This document shows positions 26,801 through 39,014 of a stretch of 64,000 nt of DNA, one piece after another (the stretch's first letter is position 1; every line of letters begins with the position of its first letter). Source of the stretch: Coniferiporia sulphurascens (Eukaryota > Basidiomycota > Agaricomycetes > Hymenochaetales > Hymenochaetaceae); NCBI GenBank assembly GCA_002794785.1, contig NBBA01000011.1, positions 1,550,001-1,614,000 on the forward strand, given 5' to 3'. A model generated the notes under the pieces. It did no database searches and was not told the DNA's origin. It saw only the letters and a list, made by a program, of their open reading frames with translations. Both the position numbers and the translations under genes were made by a program.

Positions 26801-26923
26801 AGACGTGAGAATAGTATGGTGTCATCATGTCACGTGATTCTACCTAACCATAAGTACGTAAGTACCGATTACCAAAACCTCACTCGCGCGGTTGTACCAC
26901 GGATCCTCATCAATTTTGGTAGT

Positions 26924-29031
26924 ATGCCCCAAGACCAATGCAACAACGAAGATAGCCTACTTAAATTTCTCCGTGAAAAAAATGACCCAAAAAATGTGCA
27001 AGTTTTCCCGTAACGCTTGTGCTTCTGGGCTTACGTTCTTCGTCGTCTACACTGCAGGTTGACGAATCGGAGACGGACCTATCAACCGAACTCATTGCGC
27101 TCCTTACCTCCGCCGTGCATGATGAGCATCCATTGTACTCGCTCTCAACGATACGCTATGCGGTAGCCAACTCAGGATCCTCGCATATGCTTGTAAATTT
27201 CTAGTCTACTTGACAAGAAGGTCATTTAATGTCTCGGTGATCAGGATGCGCTACACGTCGTCCCACTCCTCCTCGATTCAACTGATCCATCAGCAGGCGA
27301 AATCTTGGCCCAACTTGGCGAGTGTGGAAATGCGAAAGAAACCGTCATTGCGGTGCAAGAGTCACTCGAACGTATTCTGTACACTCTGTCTGGAACCGAA
27401 GATCTTGAAGACGAGAAGATATTTCTACGTCTAGAGCGGACCTTACTTCTATACGTCGGGGGTATCTACAGCTATTTCAGTTCTTCCCTCCTCTCCCCCT
27501 AAAACTGATATTATATTGTCGATTAAAGCAATCCCGAGATTGAGGTTGCGCAAGAAAAGTGCTTCGGAGACGTTGAAGCCTTTATTTGCCGACCTGCCTT
27601 CCATCATCGAGAAAGCTAGCCCTTCCTTCAGCAGGGTAGAAGGAGAGAGTGCCATACAGCTTATCTTGAGATTGCTGTCATGTGCGATGACATGGTCCCG
27701 CAACCAAGGGAACGAGACGGATTTGATTGCTGTACAGGTCAGTTCGTCGTGCTTATTCGTATACAGACCGGCTCATTTAGCCATTTCCCCAGGCTCTTTG
27801 CAAAAGCATGTTATATTCCGCCTTAGCGGATCTGTCACGTTTTATCGACGCAAGACTTGCACAGAGAAAATTCGCACTATGCTTCCCTCGCCTAAGTTTT
27901 GGAAAGCAAGAAAGCGTGAACACTAGAAATGACCTACTCTTGCAAGAATGTGTCGTACGTGAACTCACTTATATGCATTGCTACGCTAATGAATATGCAT
28001 AGGACACTGCAAAAGAAATGTCATGTAACCTTGAAAATCTGATGTGCGAACGCTCGACCGGTGCTCTGGTTTTGTTTGCGTTTTTACTGTCGTCCTCATC
28101 TTCGTTGGCACCTCTCTCAAACACAATTCTATCCTCTCTCTCGCCCATTCTAATCGCCTCGCTCCAATCCTCTGCTGGCGTAGACGCAAGTCTCTTCATC
28201 CTACTCAGTGGACTCTTCCCATCTGGTTCTAGTGTAAATTCACCCGTAGACCTTGATCCTGACCTGATCCCGCCGCTAATTTACGCAGTATCTCCACTGG
28301 CATGCACATCTCCGGACCCGCAGACAAGGCTTATTGCATTCCGTACGCTCGGCGCGCTCCTGTCACGCGCGCCGCCTCTCGAACACATGAGTCTTCTGCG
28401 TGAGCTGCTCACGGACAGCACCTTTCCTGCTTTACGCGTCGCAGCCGTTGGGCTCCTCAAAGATGTGGTGCTTTCAGCTCTTGCCTCTAGCGGGTCATCG
28501 ACCTCGACACGTACGACCCCGAGTCCATTTGCGTCTCCGGCATTACTGCATACATTCGGATACGTTGTCTTGCGTCCAGATCCTCCCGACCTTTTTTCTA
28601 AGCCGGCGGATCAGGTTGCGTTGAAAGCGTTTTTGGACACGCAGGAGCCGAAGAGGTTGGTCGAGTGTCTGGCTTTTTACTATGTGCTTCTGATGAGGGA
28701 TACCACCAACCTTGTGAGTGGCCAGCTTACGCTGTTGGCACCACTTCGGTCCTAATTCGAAGTTTCCCCACAACAGACGGGAGTGCGAGACTCTAGTCAG
28801 ATAAAGTCTATCAAGAAAGAGTTTCTAGATCCACTAAGGACTTCGTTGCATGCATGGTCCGAATTGGGAGATACACTAGCAGGCAAGCCGAAGTTCGCAG
28901 CATTGGCGTGTACCCATCTGACTGTGAATCTCAACTTTTTAGACGATCACGCCATGATGCCTCTCGCGGCCCTCGAGACATCGCTAGAAAGGATTGATGA
29001 TGCATATGGAAGACTGAAAGAAACAGCGTGA
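26924..29031 (+). CDS. YAP-binding/ALF4/Glomulin-like helical-repeat protein
   Basis: Seven exons with consistent phases: 26924-27001, 27058-27192, 27245-27461, 27529-27737, 27793-27954, 28003-28713 and 28777-29031. They give 588 residues. The start MPQDQCNNEDSLLKFLREKN is chosen because it joins in phase to the next exon. The protein is leucine-rich and helical throughout: DALHVVPLLLDSTDPSAGEI, LRLERTLLLYVG, IPRLRLRKKSASETLKPLF, TRLIAFRTLGALLSRAPP, and the C-terminal LTVNLNFLDDHAMMPLAALE. This pattern fits the fungal Ybp/ALF4/glomulin group, whose members bind transcription factors or cullin-RING ligases, but no short catalytic motif can confirm it. Armadillo/HEAT-like protein of unknown role is the fallback. 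It starts just after the decayed coiled-coil tail. Confidence 0.7.
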
Positions 29032-29433
29032 TGGTTGGGAGGACCGGATTCGGGGAAATAAAACCGGAGACTCGGAGATTGCCAAATTTGGGTACGACAA
29101 CCCTCCGTAGTTTACTTTGTGTATTTACATTCGCCAGTCGATCGAGTCGCGGGAGGCGGTCTGAGTAAAAAATACATTTAATTCGGAAGGAATGGCTACA
29201 TATAACTTCCTATTTTCTCACTTCCTTGGTATAGTTTCCGAGTCCGGCAAAGCGTTGTTCGCTGTTCGCTGGCACCATTCGTGGGCACGCCACTGAAAAA
29301 GGTAAGCTAGGGTTCCTAATGGGGAAGACCTTCAGCCCCTCTCCCACCGTCCACAACGACGCCTCTCTGCCTGTTTGTTACCTCGCCGTCGTAGTTGTCG
29401 TCGCCATCCCCAGCAAGTCTGAAGCTCAAGAAC

Positions 29434-30104
29434 ATGGCGGCACAGACATCTTCGGCTACATCTGCTCAAGCCAGTGGCTCTTCGTCGAACACGGGCTCGT
29501 TCGTCTCGATTCCCCAGACCGCTGCCGCAGGCGGACTCACCTTCACTCAGCCGCCGCAGACGGCGGATGCGTCCTTCTACAAAATCGCGTCTGATTCACC
29601 TATCACCTTTGGGTGGAACTTCACATCGCTCATCGTGACGCCGACGCACCTTACGGTCAGTGCCGTATGCGAAAACGGGAATACATACCCTGTCGGCCCC
29701 ACGGACGGTATCATCCCTGGAACGGCGACACAGGTCATTTGGGACGTGTATTCGTACCAGCAAGCGAACCCTAGTCAACCTCTCGCTGTTGCAACTTATA
29801 CGCTTTCAATATGGGACGATCGTGGACCGACTGCTACAATCGCAGGCGGCTACCTATCCCCGAACTCGAATCTTCGGTTTGCACTTTATACCCCGCAGCC
29901 TTACACACCACTTGCTAGCGGTATGTTGTCTTTGCCTTTCTTACGATTGCACCGTCTTACATTGAACAATCATCTGCAGGTTGGACGTGCCCGGGATGCA
30001 GCGCTGCCGAGGCAACCTTGTCGGCGCATCCAGCACTAGTCGCTTTCTTTGCTACGTTCGCTATCATGCTTCTTAGTGGCTGGGGCCTTCTCCGCCGCCC
30101 GTGA
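29434..30104 (+). CDS. DUF7137-type fungal surface/secretory protein
   Basis: A serine/alanine/threonine-rich segment is followed by a beta-rich domain with FYKIASDSPITFGWNFTSLI, TPTHLTVSAVCENGNTYPV and ATQVIWDVYSYQ. These are the conserved blocks of DUF7137 proteins. A 59-nt intron (29921-29979, GTATGT to CTGCAG) leads to WTCPGCSAAEA and a C-terminal hydrophobic helix ALVAFFATFAIMLLSGWGLL, then the stop at 30102-30104. The C-terminal helix suggests a membrane- or GPI-type anchor in the secretory pathway. The true N-terminus with its signal peptide probably lies in an upstream exon before about 29395, preceded by the acceptor GTCGTAG, and I could not place it. The start given is the first internal ATG. 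Confidence 0.7.
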
Positions 30105-30653
30105 TTCAACGTTGTCGGGTTTGTTTTCTATTTGGGTAGCTGGACGGGGTTGCCACGGTTTCGGCATCGGACTGCATAAGGACATGTACATTTCTCCATC
30201 TTTTTATTATTCCCCGCAGACATTTAGACTCTCTCTAATACTTTCGTACTCAATCGCTGCATTACGGTCTCTGCTGTGTTGCCCTCCCTTCTCCGTCTCT
30301 GCATCGTCAGATCCGGTGTCTTCGTCATGTCTTATTTCTCGTCACACTCATTATGTCCTAATCACGGTTGCTGTCCCACTTGGTTGGGAGGGATGATATG
30401 TCTTCGATAGTGTTTTGAATGATGAGCTAGCTGGAAGTCCTGTGAGTAGCAATCAGGCAGGGAAAAGAAAATACTTGCGCATGTAAGCAGAAAGTTGTGC
30501 GGTATTTGCCGAAGGCACTGATCGGGGCAGCCAGCATCCGAGCGCCGAACGGAAGTACTCAATTCTTGCCAGATCTAGAGTGAATAAAATGCAGGTCTAG
30601 TTCCTCCAGTACCTAGGAGCACTCCTTTCATCCCTCCCACTGCTATCGCGTGA
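30105..30653. other. Intergenic spacer
   Basis: 3' flank of the DUF7137 gene and 5' flank of the permease gene. Pyrimidine-rich around 30190-30320. No gene is seen. Confidence 0.4.
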
Positions 30654-32838
30654 ATGGAGGAGGAGAGAAAGATGGCGACGGATGTCGAGAAGGAGTCCAG
30701 CAGCTATCTCGAATCAGAACAGGCGTACGACCCGGTGCGAGCGCAGAGGGTCGGACTGGGAAGGCTGACGCATACGCTTTTAACTTGGGGTGTTGAGACC
30801 AGAGGCAAGTCTATAAGTTCTTGAGTTGGTTTCACTCGTTGACTGTCTGGTCCCCATGTAGGCATTTACCCCGTCCCACGAGAGCGGCGTATTGACAAGC
30901 ATTTTCACAAAATTTTCTTCATCTGGTTTGCCGCGAATTTCAATATACTCTCGTGAGTATTATTTGCATATAGTGCTTCTGGTCATGCAGGACCCCCTAA
31001 ACTGTTCCTGTTCCTGTAGGGTCTCGACCGGCACGACAGGTCCCATTGTCTATGGACTCAGCTTGCGAGACAGCTGTCTAATAATACTGTTTATAAATGT
31101 GCTCTGCTGTATTCCGCCTGCATACTTGTGAGTGGTCCTGACTCGTATTTACTGCAACGGACAGACTAAGCGTCAATTAGATCCACTTGGGGTCCAAAGC
31201 TTGGGCTGCGACAGATGTGTCAGGCACGCTACAGCTTCGGGTGGGCATTTACATGTCTCAAAAAACGTTGACCTTTGTGGCTGAATCTCAAATTGCCATA
31301 TCATAGCTTCTTTGGCGTTGTTGTTCCATGCATCTTCAACCTAGCCACGATGTGCGGGTTCATGATCTTGAATTGCATACTAGGTGGACAGACCCTCGCA
31401 GCTGTCTCAGGCGGACACCTGTCCTGGACGTAGGTCTACCCGCCATCAATTGCTTCAAAGATAAGATGCTGAGCATCCCTGATTTTATTCAGCGTGGGAA
31501 TTGTGATTATAGCCGTTGTATCACTATTGGTGCGTTCTTCCAAGCGGTCGCGCATTTACTCTATTGACTCGCATCTGTCCGAAGATTTCGTTCTGCGGAT
31601 ATAGAGTCATCATCTGGTAAGACACAAGCATAATAGCACCTTATATGTACGCTTCTTACAGTTCTTTCGGAACCCTAGGTATGAACGCCTGTCCTGGCTA
31701 CCTGTTCTCATCGTCTTTCTTGTTGCGCTTGGTGTTGGCGGCAAGAACCTCTCGAACCCTCCTGCCCTTGAGCCGACAACAGCAGCCTCGGTCTTGTCGT
31801 TCGTGTCCGTTATAGCAGGTTTCGTCCTCACATACTCTCCTCTGGGCTCAGACTTCTCGACATATTTGGATGCTAATGTATCGGGGTCAGTAGGGTTGCA
31901 TGCGGTTCCAGTACCATCTGCTTATCCATACTATTTATCACAGCTGGAAAATATTCGCGTTTTCGTACCTTGGTTTCATTGTACCCATCGTACGTCATTT
32001 TATCTCTTCCGGGTCTTCCACCTTGTTCTCATCATATCCTTGGCTCCGCAAAGGTCTCTTGCCAATGCCTGGGTGCCGCCATTGGCGCAGCTATACCACT
32101 CGTGCCTGCGTGGAATGCCGCGTATGCCGATGAATCTATTGGTGACCTCTTCGTTGCCATCCTCGCCCCAGTACATGGGTTCGGCAAGTTCCTAACCGTG
32201 CTCCTTAGCTTGAGTGTTACCGCAAACATCGCACCGACGATGTACTCGTTTGGACTCACATTCCAGGTGTTCATCCCGTTCTGTGCTCATCTGCCGCGAT
32301 ACGTATTTGCTGCACTGGCTACGGCCATGTACGTAATTTTTCCCTCGCTTCCTACATCTGGATCTAAACATCTTTTGGACTGCTTCAAACCTACAGTGTC
32401 ATCCCGCTGTCTATAGTCGGCGCGCATCGATTCTACTCAACATTGACGAACTTCGTCGGACTGATCGGTTACTGGGCCTCCTGTTTTATCGCCGTCGTCA
32501 TCGTCGAGCACCTTGTCTTCCGCAGACACGCTCGCTCGCTCGTTCCGCAGCGCGCTACTCCCGAAAGAAAAAGCGCCAACGAGTATTCCCTTGACGCTTT
32601 CGCGAACTACGATATCTCGACGTGGAACACGCCGCAGGCGTTGCCCTCAGGTGCCGCTGCACTTGGGGCGAGCGTACTTAGCTTCGCGCTTGTAGTGCCT
32701 GGCATGGACCAAGTATGGTTCGTTGGCCCAATTGCGCGGACGACTGGTGACATTGGGTTCGAGGTTGCTTTCGCTCTGACGGCGATATTGTATGTTCCGT
32801 TTCGGTATGCTGAGGTACGCTGGAGAGGAAAGCTATGA
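30654..32838 (+). CDS. NCS1-family nucleobase/purine-cytosine permease, copy 1
   Basis: A multi-exon gene for a roughly 12-helix transporter of the nucleobase:cation symporter-1 family, probably in the plasma membrane and importing purines or cytosine with protons. The N-terminus has YDPVRAQRVGLGRLTHTLLT and WGVETRGIYPVPRERR, the second spliced across intron 1. Then come FFIWFAANFNILS and STGTTGPIVYGLSLRDSCL, a family signature. Further on are GFMILNCILGGQTLAAVSGG, VLSFVSVIAGFVLTYSP, DFSTYLDANVSGWKIFAFSY, LGAAIGAAIPLVPAWNAAYA, VLLSLSVTANIAPTMYSFGL and YSLDAFANYDIS, ending with YAEVRWRGKL at 32838. All junctions I checked keep phase. Intron 1 begins GCAAGT, a GC-AG intron. ATG 30654 or the in-frame ATG at 30672 may be used. 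A decayed inverted copy lies at 39015-41261. Confidence 0.88.
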
Positions 32839-33497
32839 GCCCTTGGTGTTCCCTGGATCCAGAGCGCGTGTTAGAGATATATGCATAAGAGAGATAGACT
32901 GTATGTTTATAGTTATTTTTGGGGCTGATTTTCAGTAGTGTTCTTCTGCTCTTTTGGGACGACCTCACCTACTATCTTGCTTTGTTGTTTCCATACCACA
33001 GCAGAACCTGATCTTTTCCTTCCGACCCTGGTCGAGATAAAGAGCTAGGTACGACATGCGAATAATATGGATTCAACTGTTTTTATTTCATTCTCAATTT
33101 AAATTTTCAGATGCGTGGTACAAGTTATACACAAAATTTGTTATATCTCTGGATTGGATCATCGTGCCCGGGTGTCTGCGTACGCGACTAGTGCCAAAAA
33201 CAGGCACGATGAGTCAGTCGCTCCAGGACAATGTCAATTTCTTACGCGAACAGGTAATAGGCCATCTAGTTTGTTAATCTTGCTCCTGTCGCCTGGTTTT
33301 CCGTCAATAATGTTGTTTTGGTGTGTACAATTTTCGTTGGTGACTTACGCCATATGGATCAGTCTCGCGCGATTCTGGAGGTAATCCCTCTTTAGCTTCA
33401 AGAGAAAACGGTCGAACCTATCGAAGATATTTAAAACAGGCATTTTTAAATCACCACCAAAAGCCGAGAAATACACTTACTTCAATGCTTCGGAGGG
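32839..33497. other. Convergent intergenic region
   Basis: Lies between the 3' ends of the permease (plus) and an F-box/NTase-like gene (minus). Short plus-strand frames around 33056-33384 have no recognisable content. Confidence 0.4.
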
Positions 33498-34722
33498 CTA
33501 CTCTATCGATATGATCCCATGCATAGTAGAAAACCAATAGTTCACCATGTCTGCAAAATCGCGACAGGCAGCGTAGCGATGTTCGAAAAAGACGGGCTTC
33601 AAGAGGGAAAACGTTATTCTGGCATTGGCTTCTCCGGTCTCACCATATGTGACACTGAAGCTGTTCAAGGCGAAAGGGTCAACTGATAGTGGGAGAGACC
33701 TTTGACTTGCGTCAATGTGCTTTTGGACATTGCTAGTGTCAAGGGATATGACCCAGGTTTTCCTGTCACCGATCCAACGGTCCTCGAAGCGGAACGACGA
33801 GTCTGGATCCCTCTGATCCTTGCTTGTAATGATCGTCTCCATATCCCAGCCACGTCTCTCATACTTCGAGATTGCTTGCTCGTACCTGACCTCCCTTGTC
33901 TGACATATGAGTCCGCGTCTTTCTTCGAACGTTCCCTTGGGAAAGAGAGAGTATGCGGCACAATATGTTATAACGTTCAGTACGACCGCTGATTGTTCGT
34001 AATGGGTGAGAGGGAATGAACACAATGATTAGGATGACTTCTTAATGACGCATACTTGTGTACTTACTAGAATGGTAGGTTAAAATACAGTCTGCGGGCG
34101 AGCGCATCGAAACAATTACTTGTATATAGCGGGTGTCTGCTCCAGACTGGGTCGTCGAGCGGAAATTAAAGATATGTTGGACGTTATCCCGTTGATATTC
34201 CCCCTCTGGCCAATAGGATACTTCGTGATCTATGTCTTCCTGGGTTTCTTCCCGCAGGGAAATTCTCCTTGAAACATTCTCCATGGCGACTTCATAGGCC
34301 TCGGTATTGTACGGGTAAGGTGCTCGCACAAAGTACTCGTACCCTTTTCCGCCGGAGGTCATTATCCACTTGCAGACTCTATGAGCATGGGGCCAAGCCA
34401 CGTAGATGTCTAGGTCCGACTTGTCGTACAGCGTGTGGTCCATGAACTGCGGAGCCGTGGAGCCAGATATGACTGCTTGGGTTTGCGCCTGGAGAATACG
34501 GAACCCAAGTGGGTCGGTAAAGTAGCGGGACAAACTCTTGTTGATGCCAAAAGCGCGACTCTCATAGTCCCTCACGGAGCGACGAGCTAGTTGACAGGTC
34601 CTACCCAGACGGAAGATGGTCGCGGGTGTGCAATGTCCGAAAAGACAGTCGTACGTGGCATCTCTATCGATAATTCTGGTAAAGGCGGGCTCTTGCAGGG
34701 CGTTTTCCTTGTCGTCAGCCAT
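33498..34722 (-). CDS. F-box-like / nucleotidyltransferase-like protein A
   Basis: Two exons, 34722-34068 and 33988-33498, joined in phase 1, give 381 residues. The N-terminus (about residues 15-60) has an F-box-like helical block, YDCLFGHCTPATIFRLGRTC. Around residue 90 comes VISGSTAPQFMDHTLYDKSD followed by LDIYV. This is a GS...DxD arrangement like the active-site strand of nucleotidyltransferase folds. The second exon has VVLNVITYCAAYSLFPKGTF, FEERRGLI and WIGDRKTWVISLD. The intron sits exactly at the HS|TAVVLN junction, as in copies B and C. This family is very expanded in mushroom-forming fungi and its function is unknown; the NTase reading is inference from the motif. Alanine in the common GSTAL is kept, but the next residue is proline (GSTAP). 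Confidence 0.75.
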
Positions 34723-35164
34723 GAGAGAGGGAGCTAAGATAAAAGGTCATCAGTTCAGGGGTTCTTATATGCTCAGACCCTAGGCTGTGGCGACTGCGGC
34801 GTGGGGTCCATTAATACCTAAGGGTCCGAACCGAGCAACAGCGAAAAAAAAGAAAGAAAAAAGGGGACGAGTTTTAAATTCGGAGAAATCGCAGATGAAC
34901 GCTGCCAAGTTCACATTTATTCGAATCTGTAGATCATATTCTACAAGCCAAAACTGAAATGCAGCGGGACATGGAGCGTTCGTTGTTGTGTCTCTTCTCC
35001 CGCAAGTCTTGAGTCCTACGTTTATCTCATGTTTGAGATTCATGACATGTTGGACAATTACTCGCAATTCTGGATGAAGTCCCGCTTCAATTTTACTAGG
35101 AACAAGTCGGACCTGACGAAGGCATTTATTAGAAGTCTCCAATACACCCAAACCCCAGGAACAC
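34723..35164. other. Spacer between F-box/NTase-like genes A and B
   Basis: Upstream region of gene A and downstream region of gene B, about 440 bp. No conserved frame is seen. Confidence 0.45.
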
Positions 35165-36389
35165 CTACTTCCTCTTGTTAAAAGGCCGCTTGTATTTATG
35201 TATCATGGCGAACCAGAATTTCATCATTTCTGAGAACTCGTAGCAGGCAGTATAACGGTATTCAAAGAAGCTAGGTTTCAAAAGATAATAATCTATTTGG
35301 ATTGGAGTGTCGGTCGGGCCATTCATAACACTGAAGCTGTTTAAGGTGAAGGGGTCGACCGAAAGTAAAAACCATCTGCGAGATGAGCTAATCTGCCAAC
35401 CAACTTGGCTCATGTCAAAGGGGATGATCCAGGTCTTCCTGTCACCGACCCAACGATTCTCAAGGCGGAATGATGAGTTCGGGTCCACTTGCTCCCTATT
35501 CGTAATAGGCGTCGTATCCATCTTCCAGCCGCGATTTTCATACTTCTCGATAGCCTTTTCGTATCTTTGCCCCTTTGCGCGGCATATGAGGGAACGCCTT
35601 TCTTCAAATGAACCTTTGGGATATAGGGAGTACGCGGCACGATATGTTATGATGTTCAGTACGACAGCTATTGAACAGATGAGTTAGTCGGGACGTGGCA
35701 CTTCGGTGTGAGCTAGCGTACTCACTAGAGTGAAAAGTAAAGATAGAGTCTGCAGGAGAGCGCACTGTAACGATTACTTGTATATGGAGAGGATTCACCC
35801 CGGCCTGAGTCGCCGAGCGAAAGTTAAAAACCCAATGGATATTGTTCCATCCATACTCCAATAGTAATGGCGGCAAACCAGATACCACAGTGTCAATGTC
35901 TTCAGAGGAAGGTATATCCAGATTCGTGACTTCTTCCGCAACTTTCTCCAAATAAGATTCGTAAGTTTCCGTCCCATGTGGATCTTTAGGCACGAAGTAT
36001 TCATATCCTTTACCACCGGAAGCCATTATCCACTCGCAGACTTTGGCAGCTTGTTGCCAAGATACGTAGATATCCAAATCAGATTCTTCATACAGCGTGC
36101 GGTCCATGAATTGTAGAGCCGTAGAGCCGGATACTATCGCCTGTGTCTGCGCTTGGAGGACGCGAAATTCAAGCGCGTTGGTGAAGTAGCGAGAAAAGTG
36201 CTTGTCAATGTCGAAAGCACGACTCATGTAGTCTTTTACGGAGCGATATACGAGTCTGCAAGTCCTGCCCAGGCAGAAGATGGTCGCCGGCGTGCAATAT
36301 CCGAAGAGACAATCGTAAATGACATCTCTGTTAAAGATCCCATTAAAACCGTGTTCTTCATCAGAATCCAAGTCCATGTCTATTTCCAT
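35165..36389 (-). CDS. F-box-like / nucleotidyltransferase-like protein B
   Basis: Two exons, 36389-35726 and 35667-35165, give 388 residues. It is a tandem paralogue of gene A in the same orientation. It shares the F-box-like YDCLFGYCTPATIFCLGRTC, the NTase-like VSGSTALQFMDRTLYEESDL with DIYV, and in exon 2 YPKGSFEERRSLI and WVGDRKTWIIPFDMS. The N-terminus is more acidic (MEIDMDLDSDEEH). The intron position and phase are the same as in A, which supports both models. The ATG at 36389 is about 60 bp from the edge of a LINE insertion that may have displaced or disrupted its promoter. Function is unknown. Confidence 0.75.
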
Positions 36390-36449
36390 GTCTTTGACTG
36401 TGCTTGAGGCTGTTTGCTTAAGCTTGCTGAGAAAGGTGTAATAGTGCTA

Positions 36450-36463
36450 GTGTTAGGACGAAT
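36450..36463. repeat. Left 14-bp target-site duplication of the LINE
   Basis: GTGTTAGGACGAAT, identical to 38168-38181. The run of T that follows is the poly(A) tail of a minus-strand insertion. Confidence 0.9.
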
Positions 36464-38167
36464 TTTTTTTTTTTTTTTTTTTTTTTTAAATGCATTTCTA
36501 TAGCGCATCATGACTATCTAGTACAAAATACGCTCCAGGGGCCTTTAGGCCCCTGTATTTGTGGGAGATGGTAGTTGGTATAAATGGAACAATAGTGACG
36601 GTAAGCTATCGGCTGAGATGGGAGCTGGTAAGGACACCAGTGAATAAAGAAATGCGGTGTCTGACTCAGTTGCCAGTGGCAAAACCCTGGTCAGAAATGT
36701 GTACCACAGTAGGGCCCCCCGGGTCAAAGACGAGGATGGGCTCCGCTTCGAAGGCGGGGTGAGAGTCGAGGAAAGATGCCAAAATTGGGAGGCCATCTTT
36801 AGAAAACCATTGGGCTTCGGTGGATGGTATGGGGGTCTTCCACACCGCACGTCTGGCGGGGAGGGTATTAGGGCAGGAGAGCAAGAGGTGTGCTCGAGTC
36901 TCTGGAACATGGCAGAATGGGCACAAGGGGTCGCGTCCCGGAATGCGTCCAAAGTATGCGCCAAAGCCGGCGTGACCAAGGAGTGTCCGGAAAACTTTGC
37001 ACTTAGTGCGACGACCGATTGTGAGGTTCTGCATGAGAGCAGACGGCTTCGTAGAAGGGTTCTGTGTGGCGCCCATGGAGTGGGCGTCCGAGCTCCCTCA
37101 GGATTTTCGGCAGGCGTGAGCCCAGTCGGATTTCCATTGAGTTAATGCTGTAGAGGAGGCGGCTTCCCGGAGGAAGCGGATGGTAGGCCTGACTAAAGGG
37201 TTCTCTTGCGAGGCCCACCAAACGACTACACCTTCCTCGGGATATGGGGTTCCCACGCCCCTCCCGCTGTCCCCCAGGTTACCCCAGGGCGTGTCTGCAT
37301 GTCAAGGAATCAACTTAAGCAATGCAGTGGGAATTACCCCCACGCATACCCATGGCAGATTTAGTACTCTGCGGCCGATGAAGGGAACTACCCCCCACCG
37401 CCCCGGCTCGCCCTTTCACGACGGAGAAGCCACTACGCCCAGAAGGCCATGAGGACTAACACCCTAGCCGCTACTTAGGTTTCCCGATTCCCCGCATGCG
37501 CTTCAGACCCCGGGTTTAACCCCAGAGAATATGTGGTTAGACTTAGTCGCCCCACTTCTGGATCCGCAGCATACGGGGATTACCATGTCGCACAGGTGAC
37601 CCCAGTCCCCTATCATCGGGAAGACCAAGGAGTTTCCCGTACTAACCACCTAAGGACGCTCCCACAGGATGATCCGAAGGCCCGTGGTGACCTGTCTCTA
37701 GCCACCCTTCCACAGCGTCGGGTCAGGGGCATTGAGTCGGTTGGTTCTTACCGCTACGCCACGTGTTATGAGACCCCTATTCCTAGGCAAGATGCCGTCA
37801 TCAGAACCCTTCCGGGATTTGGGGTGGCAGTTTTTACTGTCAGTGCCAGGGACAGTGGGGTCCCCCGAAGGAGATTGCTCGGAACAAGCCGACCCCCTGG
37901 GGACAAGGATGATGTCCGCCGGACCACCTCTCCCCTGAGGACGTTAACGTCGTGTCCTCACCGACGGGCAGGCTAGTGCGCCTCTCTCGTGCCGTTGGCT
38001 AACCCGCTGGCATGCTAGAGCCGAGAACTCACACACAGACGGAGAGCCCCCCCTCCCCACCAGAGCCAACCCTCAGACGGGCCAGATAGCGAGGGACGAA
38101 CTACAAACCCCCCCAGCGCCCCTCCTAAGCGAAGGAGATGGTGGTGGTAAGAGAACAAGAAGGGATG
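36464..38167 (-). mobile_element. Short non-LTR retrotransposon (LINE) copy, minus orientation
   Basis: A 1.7-kb insertion bounded by a perfect 14-bp target-site duplication. On the minus strand it ends in a run of 25 A (plus-strand T at 36463-36487). Near this 3' end the minus strand codes (37076-36666) for KVFRTLLGHAGFGAYFGRIP and CPFCHVPETRAHLLLSCP, the zinc-finger-like CxxC...H...C block found at the C-terminus of reverse transcriptases of fungal non-LTR elements. No RT catalytic core is present. The remaining 0.9 kb or so (37230-38167) is GC-rich and has no long minus-strand frame. The copy is therefore non-autonomous: either 5'-truncated with an unusual 5' part, or internally deleted. 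Confidence 0.8.
36536..36555 (-). other. Perfect hairpin in the LINE 3' region
   Basis: Eight-base-pair stem CAGGGGCC / GGCCCCTG with a four-base loop, about 50 bp from the poly(A) run. A 3' stem-loop like this is a plausible recognition structure for reverse transcription; that role is inferred from other LINEs. Confidence 0.7.
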
Positions 38168-38181
38168 GTGTTAGGACGAAT
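38168..38181. repeat. Right 14-bp target-site duplication of the LINE
   Basis: Same 14 bases as 36450-36463. Together they define the element borders. Confidence 0.9.
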
Positions 38182-39014
38182 CCCCTGCAAAAATCAACAT
38201 GAGGGAATTTCGGAAATTGCCATATTCCAGAAATGGAAGTCGTTCTCACGGAGTGAACCCAAAATTTGCCCGTAGCCTAACAGAGATAAATATTGAACGG
38301 TGGTGCAGAAATGCACGGAGAAGCTGAGCCTAGAAAACACCATTTTACCAACGGAGTAAAAATAGGGGGGTTCTGATGACTCGTAACATCAATAGAAACC
38401 GCTGCGCGCAAAAGAGTCGATGGAGCAGTCTCCTCGGAACCAGAGGGCCAAAACTGTTCTTGGAGTTTACTTTTGTTTATTAATATTGGGATCATTCCAG
38501 GGCTATTGGTACTCAGGGGAGATGTTAAGTTTGGCACCCGTAGCATAGTGGTCTCCATTTACCATCAGCGGCTTCAACGCTTCGCAATAGTACGGTCAAC
38601 GACTCTATTCTTTCAGGCGACGGGAGCTCGTCTCACTGGTTGATATCCCTTTGTTGTACAAAGAGTACACGGAAACGGTAATTTATGAAGTGGAGCGGCA
38701 GCTGAATATTGCATCCTGGAAAAGGAGTGGTTGGTAAGAAATTGTTTTTCTGGTGCGGACTTTCGAACTTACTAGAGAAATAAATGACAATGAAATCGGC
38801 ACGAGTGTAGTCGTTACCCGTACTTGAAAGCCTGCTCCAGCATAAGTTATTTAGAGAAAAGTTGTGCATCTTCTCAACATGTGGCCGTTGTGGTGCTGGC
38901 CAAATTCCCCTTGAGAACGCGTCGCGAAAACGTCTATAGAGCATCTGGACTCATAAAACTCTATTATACCCGTTCGCAGACTCTCCACTTCCATTCTCAT
39001 ATTTTTAAGGCTCT
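38182..39014. other. Intergenic region
   Basis: Before the LINE inserted, this was continuous with the upstream region of gene B. No recognisable gene; short frames on both strands only. Confidence 0.4.

Noticed and set aside
37533..37976. 147-codon plus-strand frame inside the LINE
   Set aside because: It is antisense to the element, arginine/threonine-rich and without motif; explained by GC-rich transposon sequence.
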